From the IMG/VR virus record IMGVR_UViG_3300033144_006022, positions 1-34,720 of that record: a stretch of 34,720 bases of DNA. The stretch is one strand, 5' to 3'. The stretch is from a virus. Under the pieces are notes generated by a model. That model searched no databases. It saw nothing but the letters and a program-made list of their open reading frames with translations, and had not been told where the DNA came from. Position 1 is the stretch's first letter. Each line of letters opens with the position of its first letter. Below are positions 1 to 6,997 of this stretch, piece after piece. A program made the position numbers and the translations under genes.

Positions 1-44
1 AAATAAAGAATTATGGAGTTTACATACCTAAAGGAGTAAAATAA
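1..44 (+). CDS. 3' end of an upstream gene (partial)
   Basis: Reading from base 3, an open frame ends in YIPKGVK and stops at TAA 42-44, just before the ATG at 46. The ending resembles the EGVK end of the next gene, and its last codons overlap that gene's AAGGAG site, the same layout seen at the next junction. Only 13 codons are visible, so the product cannot be named and the frame is uncertain. Confidence 0.35.
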   Translation, partial: IKNYGVYIPKGVK

Positions 45-45
45 A

Positions 46-462
46 ATGACAAAAAAAGAATTATTAAAAATGTCAAAAGAAGAAATTCGAAAAACTTCTT
101 TACAAAAAAGAAATAAAGAAAATTCGGATTGTTACGATTGTTGGGATTGTTCGGGTTGTTCGAGTTGTTCGGATTGTTCGGATTGTTCGGGTTGTTTGAG
201 GTGTTCAGATTGTTTGGACTGTTCAGATTGTTCAGTTTGTTTTGATTGTTCGGATTGTTCAGATTGTTCGTATTGCTCAGATTGTTCAGATTGTTCACGT
301 TGTTACAATTGCTCAAGTTGTTCGAGTTGTTCGTATTGTTCGGGTTGTTCGAAGTGTTCAGATTGTTCGTGGTGTTTGAATCAACATAATAAACATTATA
401 TGGTTTTAGATATACAATTAACTAAAGAAGAATATTTTGAGTGGAAAGAAGGAGTAAAATAA
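46..462 (+). CDS. Cys-X-X triplet-repeat protein, copy 1 (28 Cys)
   Basis: A 138-residue protein in three parts. Residues 1-28 form a basic, probably helical head starting MTKKELLKMSKEEIRK. Residues 29-110 are an unbroken array with Cys at every third position, 28 cysteines in all, the other two positions mostly Ser-Asp, Ser-Gly or Ser-Ser with occasional Leu, Phe, Tyr, Trp, Arg or Lys. Residues 111-138 form a tail containing YMVLDIQLTKEEYFEW. AAGGAG with good spacing precedes the ATG. No signal peptide or membrane segment is visible, so it should be cytoplasmic. The DNA is a degenerate 9-bp repeat (TGT TCG GAT type). I do not recognise the family. A period of exactly three could align all thiols on one face of an extended helix or build a narrow solenoid; metal or Fe-S binding or disulfide stacking are inferences. 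A related broken copy lies at 1260-1573. Confidence 0.8.
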   Translation: MTKKELLKMSKEEIRKTSLQKRNKENSDCYDCWDCSGCSSCSDCSDCSGCLRCSDCLDCSDCSVCFDCSDCSDCSYCSDCSDCSRCYNCSSCSSCSYCSGCSKCSDCSWCLNQHNKHYMVLDIQLTKEEYFEWKEGVK

Positions 463-463
463 T

Positions 464-1246
464 ATGGGAATGACAAAAAATTTACGGAAAATTAATAAAC
501 AATTCGGCGCTGTAACTACTTTATATCATGGAGAATACGGGGTCGGTAAAACTACATTAGCTTCTCAATACCCAAAAGCATATTTTATTATGTGTGAAAA
601 TAATAATATTTACGGTGATAAACTGTACATGGATAATGCGGGATCTTGGGAAAATTGTATGTCTTTAATTCAGGAATTTCGTGAAGGGAACCACGACAGG
701 CTAACTTTAATTATAGATAATGCAGCTGAATTTTACAGTTTAGCCGTAGCATATTTTTTAGAAAAGTTTAATTCCACTTTGAAATCAAATGAAGCACCGG
801 CGATTAGTTTAACAGACGCGCGTTTAGGGTTTGGGAAAGGTTATGATGCGGTAGATATTCTCATCAAAACGGCATTAAATCCTTTAGATATGCATGAAAA
901 GTTTAATTTGGTTATTATTGCACATACAGAAACACGGGAGATAGAAAATTTAGACGGTAAGTTTTGTAAATTATGTCCTTTGTTACCTGGAAAAAGGGCA
1001 AGAAAATATTTTTTCACGATTGCAAGGGATATATACTATTACTATTATTCAAAAGGAAAACGGTATTTAAATATAGTCGGCAATGATTTTGTCATGGCTA
1101 AAAATAGTGGCAATGGGCATTTTAAAACAACAGAAGGGAAAAATGTAATTAATATACCTATGGGTGATAGTGCAGAAAACGCATTTAAATACCTACAAGC
1201 AGCATATAATAATCAACTAAAAAGCACTTATGATCATATTAAGTAA
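464..1246 (+). CDS. Sak4-like RecA-fold ATPase (phage recombination, AAA_24 type)
   Basis: A 260-residue P-loop NTPase. Walker A is GEYGVGKT at residues 23-30, Walker B is TLIIDN at 81-86, and IIAHTE at 151-156 fits the sensor strand seen in phage nucleotide-binding proteins of the Sak4/AAA_24 group. These RecA-like ATPases act in single-strand annealing and recombination-dependent replication, usually beside an ssDNA-binding protein, which fits the gene at 1589. The start at 464 is preferred over the ATG at 470 because AAGGAG (449-454) is 9 bases upstream of it. It follows the Cys-triplet gene by one base, so the two are probably co-translated. The family level is well supported; the exact role in this phage is inferred. 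Confidence 0.82.
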   Translation: MGMTKNLRKINKQFGAVTTLYHGEYGVGKTTLASQYPKAYFIMCENNNIYGDKLYMDNAGSWENCMSLIQEFREGNHDRLTLIIDNAAEFYSLAVAYFLEKFNSTLKSNEAPAISLTDARLGFGKGYDAVDILIKTALNPLDMHEKFNLVIIAHTETREIENLDGKFCKLCPLLPGKRARKYFFTIARDIYYYYYSKGKRYLNIVGNDFVMAKNSGNGHFKTTEGKNVINIPMGDSAENAFKYLQAAYNNQLKSTYDHIK

Positions 1247-1259
1247 GGAGTAAAATAAA

Positions 1260-1573
1260 ATGACTAAAAAAGAATTACTAAAAATGTCAAAAGAAGAAAT
1301 TCGAAAAGTTTCTGTACAAAGAAGAAATAAAAAAATGTAAATTGTTACGGTTGTTCACGTTGTTCAGGTTGTACAGATTGTTCGGGTTGTACAGATTGTT
1401 CGTATTGTTCAGGTTGTTCAGGTTGTTTGTGGTGTTCGGATTGTTCGGATTGTTCAGGTTGTACAGATTGTTCGGATTGTTCATGGTGTTTGGATCAATA
1501 CAACAAGCAGTATATGGTTTTAAATATACAATTAACAAAAGAAGAGTATTTTGAATGGAAAAATAAAAATTAA
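1260..1573 (+). pseudogene. Cys-X-X triplet-repeat protein, copy 2, frameshifted at an A7 tract
   Basis: A second copy of the gene at 46-462 with the same ribosome site and nearly the same head (MTKKELLKMSKEEIRK). The head runs into a stop at 1338-1340 just after seven As (1329-1335). The Cys array continues in another frame: from the TGT at 1343 there are 17 Cys-X-X units, then a tail with YMVLNIQLTKEEYFEW and a stop at 1571-1573. One extra base in the A tract would rejoin everything into a protein of about 104 residues reading NKKNVNCYGC across the join. The array and tail remain clean, so the break is recent, is bypassed by polymerase slippage, or is a sequencing error. Called pseudogene only because no single frame spans it. 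Confidence 0.7.
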
Positions 1574-1588
1574 CAAAGGAGTAAAAAA

Positions 1589-2527
1589 ATGTCAGATAAT
1601 ATCTTAGCAGCTTTAAAAAGTTATGATCGTTTGTTTAAATCGGCCCAACTAAAATCCAAAGAAAACGGAGAAGAAATCGAATATCCATCAGGAAATTTTA
1701 CAGGACGTATTAAGCACTTTGAACTTGTTCAATTAACTAAAGACAAAAAATTGGCTTTACGCCGTGTCTTTACTATGGTGAAAGCGACCACATCAGAATA
1801 TGACGGTTGTACTGTATCTGATCTAAAATTCATGACAACTGACGGAGCTATCGGGTACGTAATAAATACCTTTAAATATTTAGGTATTTCAGAAGCGTTC
1901 AATATGGCTGGTATGTCCGATTTTATGACTTTAGTAAATAAAGCAAATAAATTACGAGATATTTTTTCATGTAGTTTAACGTATAAGGAGTATAACGGAA
2001 AGAATAGATCTAATATAAATGTTTTGAGTAAATTATCGAATACCGATATACTTACCTCAGAAGTAACCGAAACAATTCAAGAAGATATTTCAGAAGATAT
2101 TTCAGAAGATATTCAAGAAGATATTCAAGAAGATATTCAAGAAGATATTTCAGAAGATATTTCAGAAGATATTATAGACGATTTTGCAAAAGATTTTAAG
2201 GAAGAATCTGAGGTTATTGAGACTGAAAACGACGCAGATTCCACAGGTTCCGGGATGTATGATGGCCCTGTACCAGAAATTCCAGAATTAAAAATCGAAA
2301 AAAAACAAGAAGAACCTAAAGCTAAGCTAAATAAATATCTTAAAAAGCTACAGTCTTTTTGTTTTACTCAAGATCTGGAGATAGAAAACCTTAAAAACCA
2401 AAGTATAGAGAATTTAATAGTCGCCATGAAAAGTGTAGCTACTCATGGTTTTAATGATAGTGAATTAGAAAAATCAGAAAAAACATTACTAAAGAATGTA
2501 GGTCTAGAAGATCTTATAAATAAATAA
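1589..2527 (+). CDS. probable ssDNA-binding protein (DUF669-like) with acidic repeat linker
   Basis: A 312-residue protein. Residues about 1-150 resemble phage DUF669-type proteins found beside Sak4 ATPases: an N-terminal module with EYPSGNFTGRI, then a helical part (GYVINTFKYLGISEAF). Residues about 165-196 are a tandem EDIS/EDIQ repeat, followed by more acidic residues and a Pro/Glu-rich stretch. A lysine-rich helical C-terminal domain covers about 235-312. A role binding ssDNA produced or used by the neighbouring ATPase and polymerase is inferred from position and weak resemblance. Acidic tails in SSB proteins recruit partners, and the linker here may do likewise. AAAGGAGTAAA lies just before the ATG. 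The gene is followed by a strong terminator. Confidence 0.6.
   Translation: MSDNILAALKSYDRLFKSAQLKSKENGEEIEYPSGNFTGRIKHFELVQLTKDKKLALRRVFTMVKATTSEYDGCTVSDLKFMTTDGAIGYVINTFKYLGISEAFNMAGMSDFMTLVNKANKLRDIFSCSLTYKEYNGKNRSNINVLSKLSNTDILTSEVTETIQEDISEDISEDIQEDIQEDIQEDISEDISEDIIDDFAKDFKEESEVIETENDADSTGSGMYDGPVPEIPELKIEKKQEEPKAKLNKYLKKLQSFCFTQDLEIENLKNQSIENLIVAMKSVATHGFNDSELEKSEKTLLKNVGLEDLINK
2081..2176 (+). repeat. 12-bp coding tandem repeat (EDI-Ser/Gln)
   Basis: Eight consecutive 12-bp units of the form GAAGATATT followed by TCA, CAA or, in the last unit, ATA. The order is TCA, TCA, CAA, CAA, CAA, TCA, TCA, ATA. Units keep the reading frame, so copy-number change would lengthen or shorten the acidic linker by four residues at a time without breaking the gene. 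Confidence 0.92.
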
Positions 2528-2546
2528 ATTTTTATACTTAGGATTA

Positions 2547-2587
2547 AAAAAAAACACCTATATTTATTATGTATAGGTGTTTTTTTT
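2547..2587 (+). terminator. rho-independent terminator between ssDNA-binding gene and DNA polymerase
   Basis: An 8-bp core stem CACCTATA/TATAGGTG extends by eight A-T pairs on the outside around a 9-base loop. The T8 run after the stem gives a plus-strand terminator, and the A run before it would also work in the opposite direction. It lies 20 bases after the stop at 2527 and 14 bases before the polymerase start, so polymerase is probably made by read-through or from another promoter. Confidence 0.88.
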
Positions 2588-2601
2588 ATCAGGAGATTTA
2601 T

Positions 2602-4638
2602 ATGAATCATATCTTTTTTTTAGACTTAGAGACCTACTCTTCTATTCCTATTAAAAACGGAGTATATAAATACGCCGAAAAAGCAGAGATATTGCTGTTT
2701 GCATACGCATTAGATAATAACTCAGTGAAGGTGTGGGATTGTAAAACTGCAAAAATACCTGAAGATTTACGTCAGATATTAAAACGGAAAGATACTGTAT
2801 GGTGTGCTCATAACAGCCAATTTGACAGGGTTATACTGGAAAAGATTTTAGGTATTAGGTATCCATATTGGATAGATACTATGGTTATGGCCCGCCAACA
2901 TAGTTTACCAGGAAAACTATCAGATCTGTGCGATTTTTTTCAATTACCTACAGATAAAGCTAAAGATAAAAAGGGAAAAAGTTTAATCCAATTATTTTCC
3001 AAACCTCTTGGTAAGAACAGGAAATTAAACCGAGCTAATAAATTAACCCATCCTACCGAATGGGAAGAATTTATTACCTATGCATCTTCTGATATTATCG
3101 CTATGCGGGAAATTTTACAAAAAATACCTAAATGGAATTTTACCTCGTTCGAGAGGAACGCATGGAATTTGGATCAGATTATAAACAATCGAGGTATGGC
3201 CGTGGATGTAGATTTTGCAATAAAAGCTATAGAGCTATTAAATATCGAAAAACAACGTTATAATAGGGATATAAGTATATTAACAAAAAAAGAAATTAAA
3301 ACTACACAACAAATAGATAAAATTATTAATTGGATTAGAAATAATTACGATATTACCATACCAGATCTACAGGCCAGTACTGTAAGAACTCTGTTAGATA
3401 CAAAACTACCTAAAGGCGTGAAAAAAATATTAGAATTACGTGCTATATCTTCTAAAACGAGTGTGAAAAAGTATAGTACCTTATTGTCTGCTACTAATAA
3501 AGATAGTAGATTGAGAGGTACTTTATTATTTTGTGGTGCACATAGAACAGGCCGGTGGAGTGGGAGAGTATTTCAACCACAAAATTTACCTCGACCTAAA
3601 TTCAAAAACGAAGAAATAGAAAATTACATTAAAAATATTAAGAGTAATTCGTTAATGCACAGTGATATTAATAAAGTGTGCTCCTCTTCTATTAGAGGAT
3701 TAATAATACCTTCTAAAGGTAATAAATTAGTTGTTTCTGATTATTCAAGTATTGAAGGTCGAGTACTTGCTTGGTTGGCAGGAGAAGAATGGAAAATAAA
3801 GGCGTACGAAAAAATAGATAAAGGTGAAGGTTTTGATATGTATGAACTTACATATGCAAACACTTTTAATGTAAATCCGTCTACGGTAACAAAAGAGCAG
3901 CGTAGTTTGGGAAAAATTTTAGAATTAGCCCTTGGATACCAGGGTGGTGCAGGAGCTTTTGCAAAATTCGCAAAAAATTTTAATATAGATTTACAAGATA
4001 TTGTAACTCAAGTAGATATACCTGCACGGGTTATGTCGGAAGCAGAAAATTTTTTCGGCTTCGCTGTAAAAAATAATATGATAGGTGATCTAACATACGA
4101 AGAATTTACAACTTGCGATAGTATCAAGCGTATATGGAGAGAAAAAAACCCAGCTATAGTACAGATGTGGTCAGATCTTCATAATACAGTGAAACTTTCA
4201 ATTCAATGTAGGCAAAATAATATTGCAGGATATTGCACTATTAATCATGAAAATAATTATCTACGAATAAAATTACCTTCGGGACGATATCTGTGTTATC
4301 CTTTTGCATGTATAGATGAAAAACAAAACATTAGGTATTTCGGAAAAGATCAATACTCTCGTAAGTGGACTATGCTTTATACTTACGGAGGTAAACTTGC
4401 TGAAAACATAACTCAAGCAGTCGCACGAGATATACTAATTTATGGGATGTTTAACACTGAGAAAAAAGGGTATAAGATAGTACTAACAGTACATGATGAA
4501 TTAATTACGGATGTTCCAGATACACCAGCTTTTTCCCACGAAGATTTGAGCCGGTGTATATCAGTTTTACCTAAATGGGCACATGGATTACCTTTATCTG
4601 CTGAAGGTTTTGAGTGCTACAGATATCGAAAACAATAA
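2602..4638 (+). CDS. family A DNA polymerase with 3'-5' exonuclease domain
   Basis: A 678-residue replicative polymerase. The exonuclease motifs are intact: LDLET with D8/E10, AHNSQFD with N71/D75, and YASSD with Y160/D164. The polymerase domain shows motif A around D380 (SDYSSIEGRVLAWL), motif B (RSLGKILELALGYQGG) and motif C (VHDE, H631-D632-E633). No 5'-3' exonuclease domain is present, as usual in phage members. The ATG at 2602 is chosen over an upstream in-frame ATG at 2569 because AGGAGA (2591-2596) directly precedes it and the upstream one lies inside the terminator hairpin. It is the replication enzyme of the left-arm module. Confidence 0.93.
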   Translation: MNHIFFLDLETYSSIPIKNGVYKYAEKAEILLFAYALDNNSVKVWDCKTAKIPEDLRQILKRKDTVWCAHNSQFDRVILEKILGIRYPYWIDTMVMARQHSLPGKLSDLCDFFQLPTDKAKDKKGKSLIQLFSKPLGKNRKLNRANKLTHPTEWEEFITYASSDIIAMREILQKIPKWNFTSFERNAWNLDQIINNRGMAVDVDFAIKAIELLNIEKQRYNRDISILTKKEIKTTQQIDKIINWIRNNYDITIPDLQASTVRTLLDTKLPKGVKKILELRAISSKTSVKKYSTLLSATNKDSRLRGTLLFCGAHRTGRWSGRVFQPQNLPRPKFKNEEIENYIKNIKSNSLMHSDINKVCSSSIRGLIIPSKGNKLVVSDYSSIEGRVLAWLAGEEWKIKAYEKIDKGEGFDMYELTYANTFNVNPSTVTKEQRSLGKILELALGYQGGAGAFAKFAKNFNIDLQDIVTQVDIPARVMSEAENFFGFAVKNNMIGDLTYEEFTTCDSIKRIWREKNPAIVQMWSDLHNTVKLSIQCRQNNIAGYCTINHENNYLRIKLPSGRYLCYPFACIDEKQNIRYFGKDQYSRKWTMLYTYGGKLAENITQAVARDILIYGMFNTEKKGYKIVLTVHDELITDVPDTPAFSHEDLSRCISVLPKWAHGLPLSAEGFECYRYRKQ

Positions 4639-4714
4639 ATCAGCAACACTATATTTTTTATATTACATTAATAATAAATCATCATATTCTTACACACTTT
4701 ACACCGAGGTTAAT

Positions 4715-4975
4715 ATGCATACTTATGAATTATCTTTCGCTCCTAACGTAATCATCCAAGGTACTATTGATTTAGACTTAGGCACTAAAGGAACTGTAAC
4801 TCCTTCAGTCGGCGATTCTATGACTTTAAATCAATGCCGACTGGTTCAGAAATTATTTGAGGCTATATCAAAATTCCATTTATCCGCTGGTGCTATAACA
4901 AGCATTGAGTTCAATGTCACTATCTTCAGTACCCACATGAGTTGTATTGTATCTAAAAGACCCATTTACTATTAA
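4715..4975 (+). CDS. small protein of unknown function after DNA polymerase
   Basis: An 86-residue frame beginning MHTYELSFAPNVIIQ, with GAGG 8 bases before the ATG. The frame is open further upstream (to 4583) but that part lies inside the polymerase gene. The sequence alternates hydrophobic and polar residues, as in a small beta protein with one helix (NQCRLVQKLFEAISKF). Its last 96 bases overlap the 3' end of the convergent fibre gene on the minus strand, which is unusual and lowers certainty. No family recognised. Confidence 0.5.
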   Translation: MHTYELSFAPNVIIQGTIDLDLGTKGTVTPSVGDSMTLNQCRLVQKLFEAISKFHLSAGAITSIEFNVTIFSTHMSCIVSKRPIYY

Positions 4976-6994
4976 AACGTCATCGATTTCACTTGTGTCT
5001 GTTTCTAAATTAAGTAGGAAGCATACTCGATCTCCCGCATCTATTACATTGCTTACAGCATCGTGGTCGATTGTAAAGGACGCATTATACATTTTATATT
5101 GTGTACCGTCGGTTACGGTAGCTACTTCTACGGTTTGTGTTTTCGTAGCGATATCACCTATACCCATATAATAGCATACTAATTTTAGATCTACAGTATC
5201 ACTTGGGCTCCCTGAAGCTAACAATTGAAAACTTAATTCTACTTCCATATCACTGGCTCCATCCCAATCACTGTGTACATCTGTGCTAAACTCTAGTGTT
5301 TCTCCTGCGGCGTTTAACTGCCACCCACACAAATTATTTGCAGAAGCACTAGTCCATGTTGCTCCGCTTAGTCCTGGATCGAAAGAAGCGAGAGATAGGT
5401 GGTAATATCTTCTGTATATAGAAGTTGTACTTCTTATGTGGTCGCCTATTTCTACAGTTCCGGTTACTTTTGCATTGCCGTCTACATGTAACTTTTCTGT
5501 AGGAATAGTTACGTTTATTCCTACATCCCCAGCTGCGTTTATTCGGATTTGTTCAGCTATCCCTCCTGAATAAGTATGAAATGCCATTCCTATATTCCCA
5601 GATGATTCCGCTATAGCTTGTATTTTTCCGACAACAACATTAGCAGTGGTAGTGAAATTAATACTTACATCTTCACCGGCCGATCCCATCCCTGTCGCGG
5701 AGCCAATTATGATAGCCCCACCATCAGCAATATCAAAAACGTGAAATTTGTCTTGAGGAGTGGCTGTATCTATTCCTACATTACCACCATTAAACACAAA
5801 ATCACCACTACCAACTTCTTGAGAATTAAAAACCATGTTTTCGCCAGGATAGTCATAGGTAATACTTGCCTCGTCTGATCCTCCGAAATAGTTTTTTTGA
5901 TTAGCGCTGTCATGGTATATGTGGCCTCTACCGATTATATTTCCTTGTACGTCTAATTTTTGCGTAGGAGAGACACTTGAACCAATACCTACGTTACCGC
6001 CATTAAAAATAAAATCACCACTACCTACTTCTTGGGAATTAAAAACCATGTTAGTGGCGTCATAATTTATACTAGCGTCGTTTGCTTCTCCGTAATAATT
6101 TTTTTGATCATCTTCGTTATGGTATATATGACCTCTTACTATAGCGTTACCCTGCACATCTAACATTTGCGTAGGTAAACTTGAACCAATACCCACTTGC
6201 TGAGTCGCGTCTATGTATACTGCTTGTGTACCAGAGGACTTCAATATCATTGTAGATCCAGCTTTATTCGCTCCTATTTCAAATGCGCCTCCTGTATAAT
6301 TCCAGGCTATATAAGCACCGTTCTCTTTAGAAGGAGAACCAAAAAGAATAATTGAAGAATTAGCGTCAGGTGTTAGAATAGATAACCCCGCATCGTCATC
6401 TTCTTCAATAACTACGTTATCCGCAACGGTCAACGCGGTTACGGCTCCTGCGTCTTCTGTATATACATGCACTTTTCCTTCGAATTGTGCGTTTTGCGAA
6501 TCATCTAAAGTTAGTGCTAAATCACTCGCATCTGTATAAAACTTCATTATAGCGCCAGAATTATCTGTTTTCAATTGCAAATGATCGCTGTCGTGGTTAT
6601 ATGTAATCGCTGCACCTATAGCATCAGAAGGAGACCCAAAATAAATAGAACAGTTTTGGTCGTCAGGAGCTAATATAGTCATTCCACAATGCGCTGAGTT
6701 TTCTAATACTAACTCATTGGCTGCAGAACTAGCGTCTACTGTTCCTGCACTACCTGAATATATATGCAGTCTTCCGTCCATAGTATCCGTAGTTATACCA
6801 CCATTACCATTAGAATCCCAGATTAACCAACTATCTTCTGTACTGGCAAACCATTGCATTGATATACCATCCTTCATGAGATGGCCTAGTCTATTAGTGT
6901 CAATTGTAAAACCTAACTGACCAGCAATTAATGTGTTAGGTAGATCTGCTTCTAGAGCTTCTACTCTTATAATGTCAATATTTTGATTTCCCAT
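4880..6994 (-). CDS. tail fibre / receptor-binding protein with LDVQGN-type repeats
   Basis: A 704-residue protein, last in the structural run. It is a chain of short beta repeats of the GNVGIGSS...TQKLDVQGN type, common in phage fibres and adhesins with a beta-prism or beta-helix shaft. Two repeats (roughly residues 275-405) are nearly identical, with NGGNVGI and MVFNSQEVGSGDF in both. The C-terminal 170 residues (from about YYHLSLASFDPG) look like a jelly-roll tip with alternating strands, suited to carbohydrate binding. No S74-type self-cleaving chaperone motif is visible. The gene begins just after the hub gene, so it probably encodes the distal fibre. Host specificity is inferred. Its 3' end overlaps a plus-strand gene. 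Confidence 0.72.
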   Translation of the reverse strand: MGNQNIDIIRVEALEADLPNTLIAGQLGFTIDTNRLGHLMKDGISMQWFASTEDSWLIWDSNGNGGITTDTMDGRLHIYSGSAGTVDASSAANELVLENSAHCGMTILAPDDQNCSIYFGSPSDAIGAAITYNHDSDHLQLKTDNSGAIMKFYTDASDLALTLDDSQNAQFEGKVHVYTEDAGAVTALTVADNVVIEEDDDAGLSILTPDANSSIILFGSPSKENGAYIAWNYTGGAFEIGANKAGSTMILKSSGTQAVYIDATQQVGIGSSLPTQMLDVQGNAIVRGHIYHNEDDQKNYYGEANDASINYDATNMVFNSQEVGSGDFIFNGGNVGIGSSVSPTQKLDVQGNIIGRGHIYHDSANQKNYFGGSDEASITYDYPGENMVFNSQEVGSGDFVFNGGNVGIDTATPQDKFHVFDIADGGAIIIGSATGMGSAGEDVSINFTTTANVVVGKIQAIAESSGNIGMAFHTYSGGIAEQIRINAAGDVGINVTIPTEKLHVDGNAKVTGTVEIGDHIRSTTSIYRRYYHLSLASFDPGLSGATWTSASANNLCGWQLNAAGETLEFSTDVHSDWDGASDMEVELSFQLLASGSPSDTVDLKLVCYYMGIGDIATKTQTVEVATVTDGTQYKMYNASFTIDHDAVSNVIDAGDRVCFLLNLETDTSEIDDVLIVNGSFRYNTTHVGTEDSDIELNACYSTSG
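5781..6052 (-). repeat. direct repeat pair inside the fibre gene
   Basis: The blocks at 5781-5839 and 5995-6052 are nearly identical (both encode MVFNSQEVGSGDF and NGGNVGI), and the sequence between them also aligns with that after the second block (GRGHIYH versus VRGHIYH). The repeat period is about 213 bases. Recombination between copies would remove one shaft module in frame. Confidence 0.85.
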
Positions 6995-6997
6995 TTA

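Noticed and set aside
20-316. Minus-strand Asn-rich open frame (NNLNNPNN pattern) opposite the first Cys-array gene
   Set aside because: It is the mirror of the 9-bp coding repeat; a repeat with period three keeps several frames open. The hydrophobic end is chance, and no ribosome site precedes it.
46-462. The 9-bp repeats as a CRISPR array or iteron origin
   Set aside because: The units are contiguous, coding and degenerate, with no spacers; codon-level variation keeps Cys constant, so protein selection explains them.
1287-1538. Minus-strand Asn-rich frame opposite the second Cys-array gene
   Set aside because: Same repeat shadow as at 20-316.
1342-1554. Plus-strand Leu/Phe/Arg-rich repeat frame (LFRLYRLFGL) in the second Cys array
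   Set aside because: This is the array read in the wrong frame; head and tail homology lie in the Cys frame.
3-1573. Stop-codon recoding to explain the interrupted second Cys gene and FkbM gene
   Set aside because: Reading through TAA at 1338 or TGA at 33081 stays in the wrong frame and meets further stops; a one-base frame change is required.
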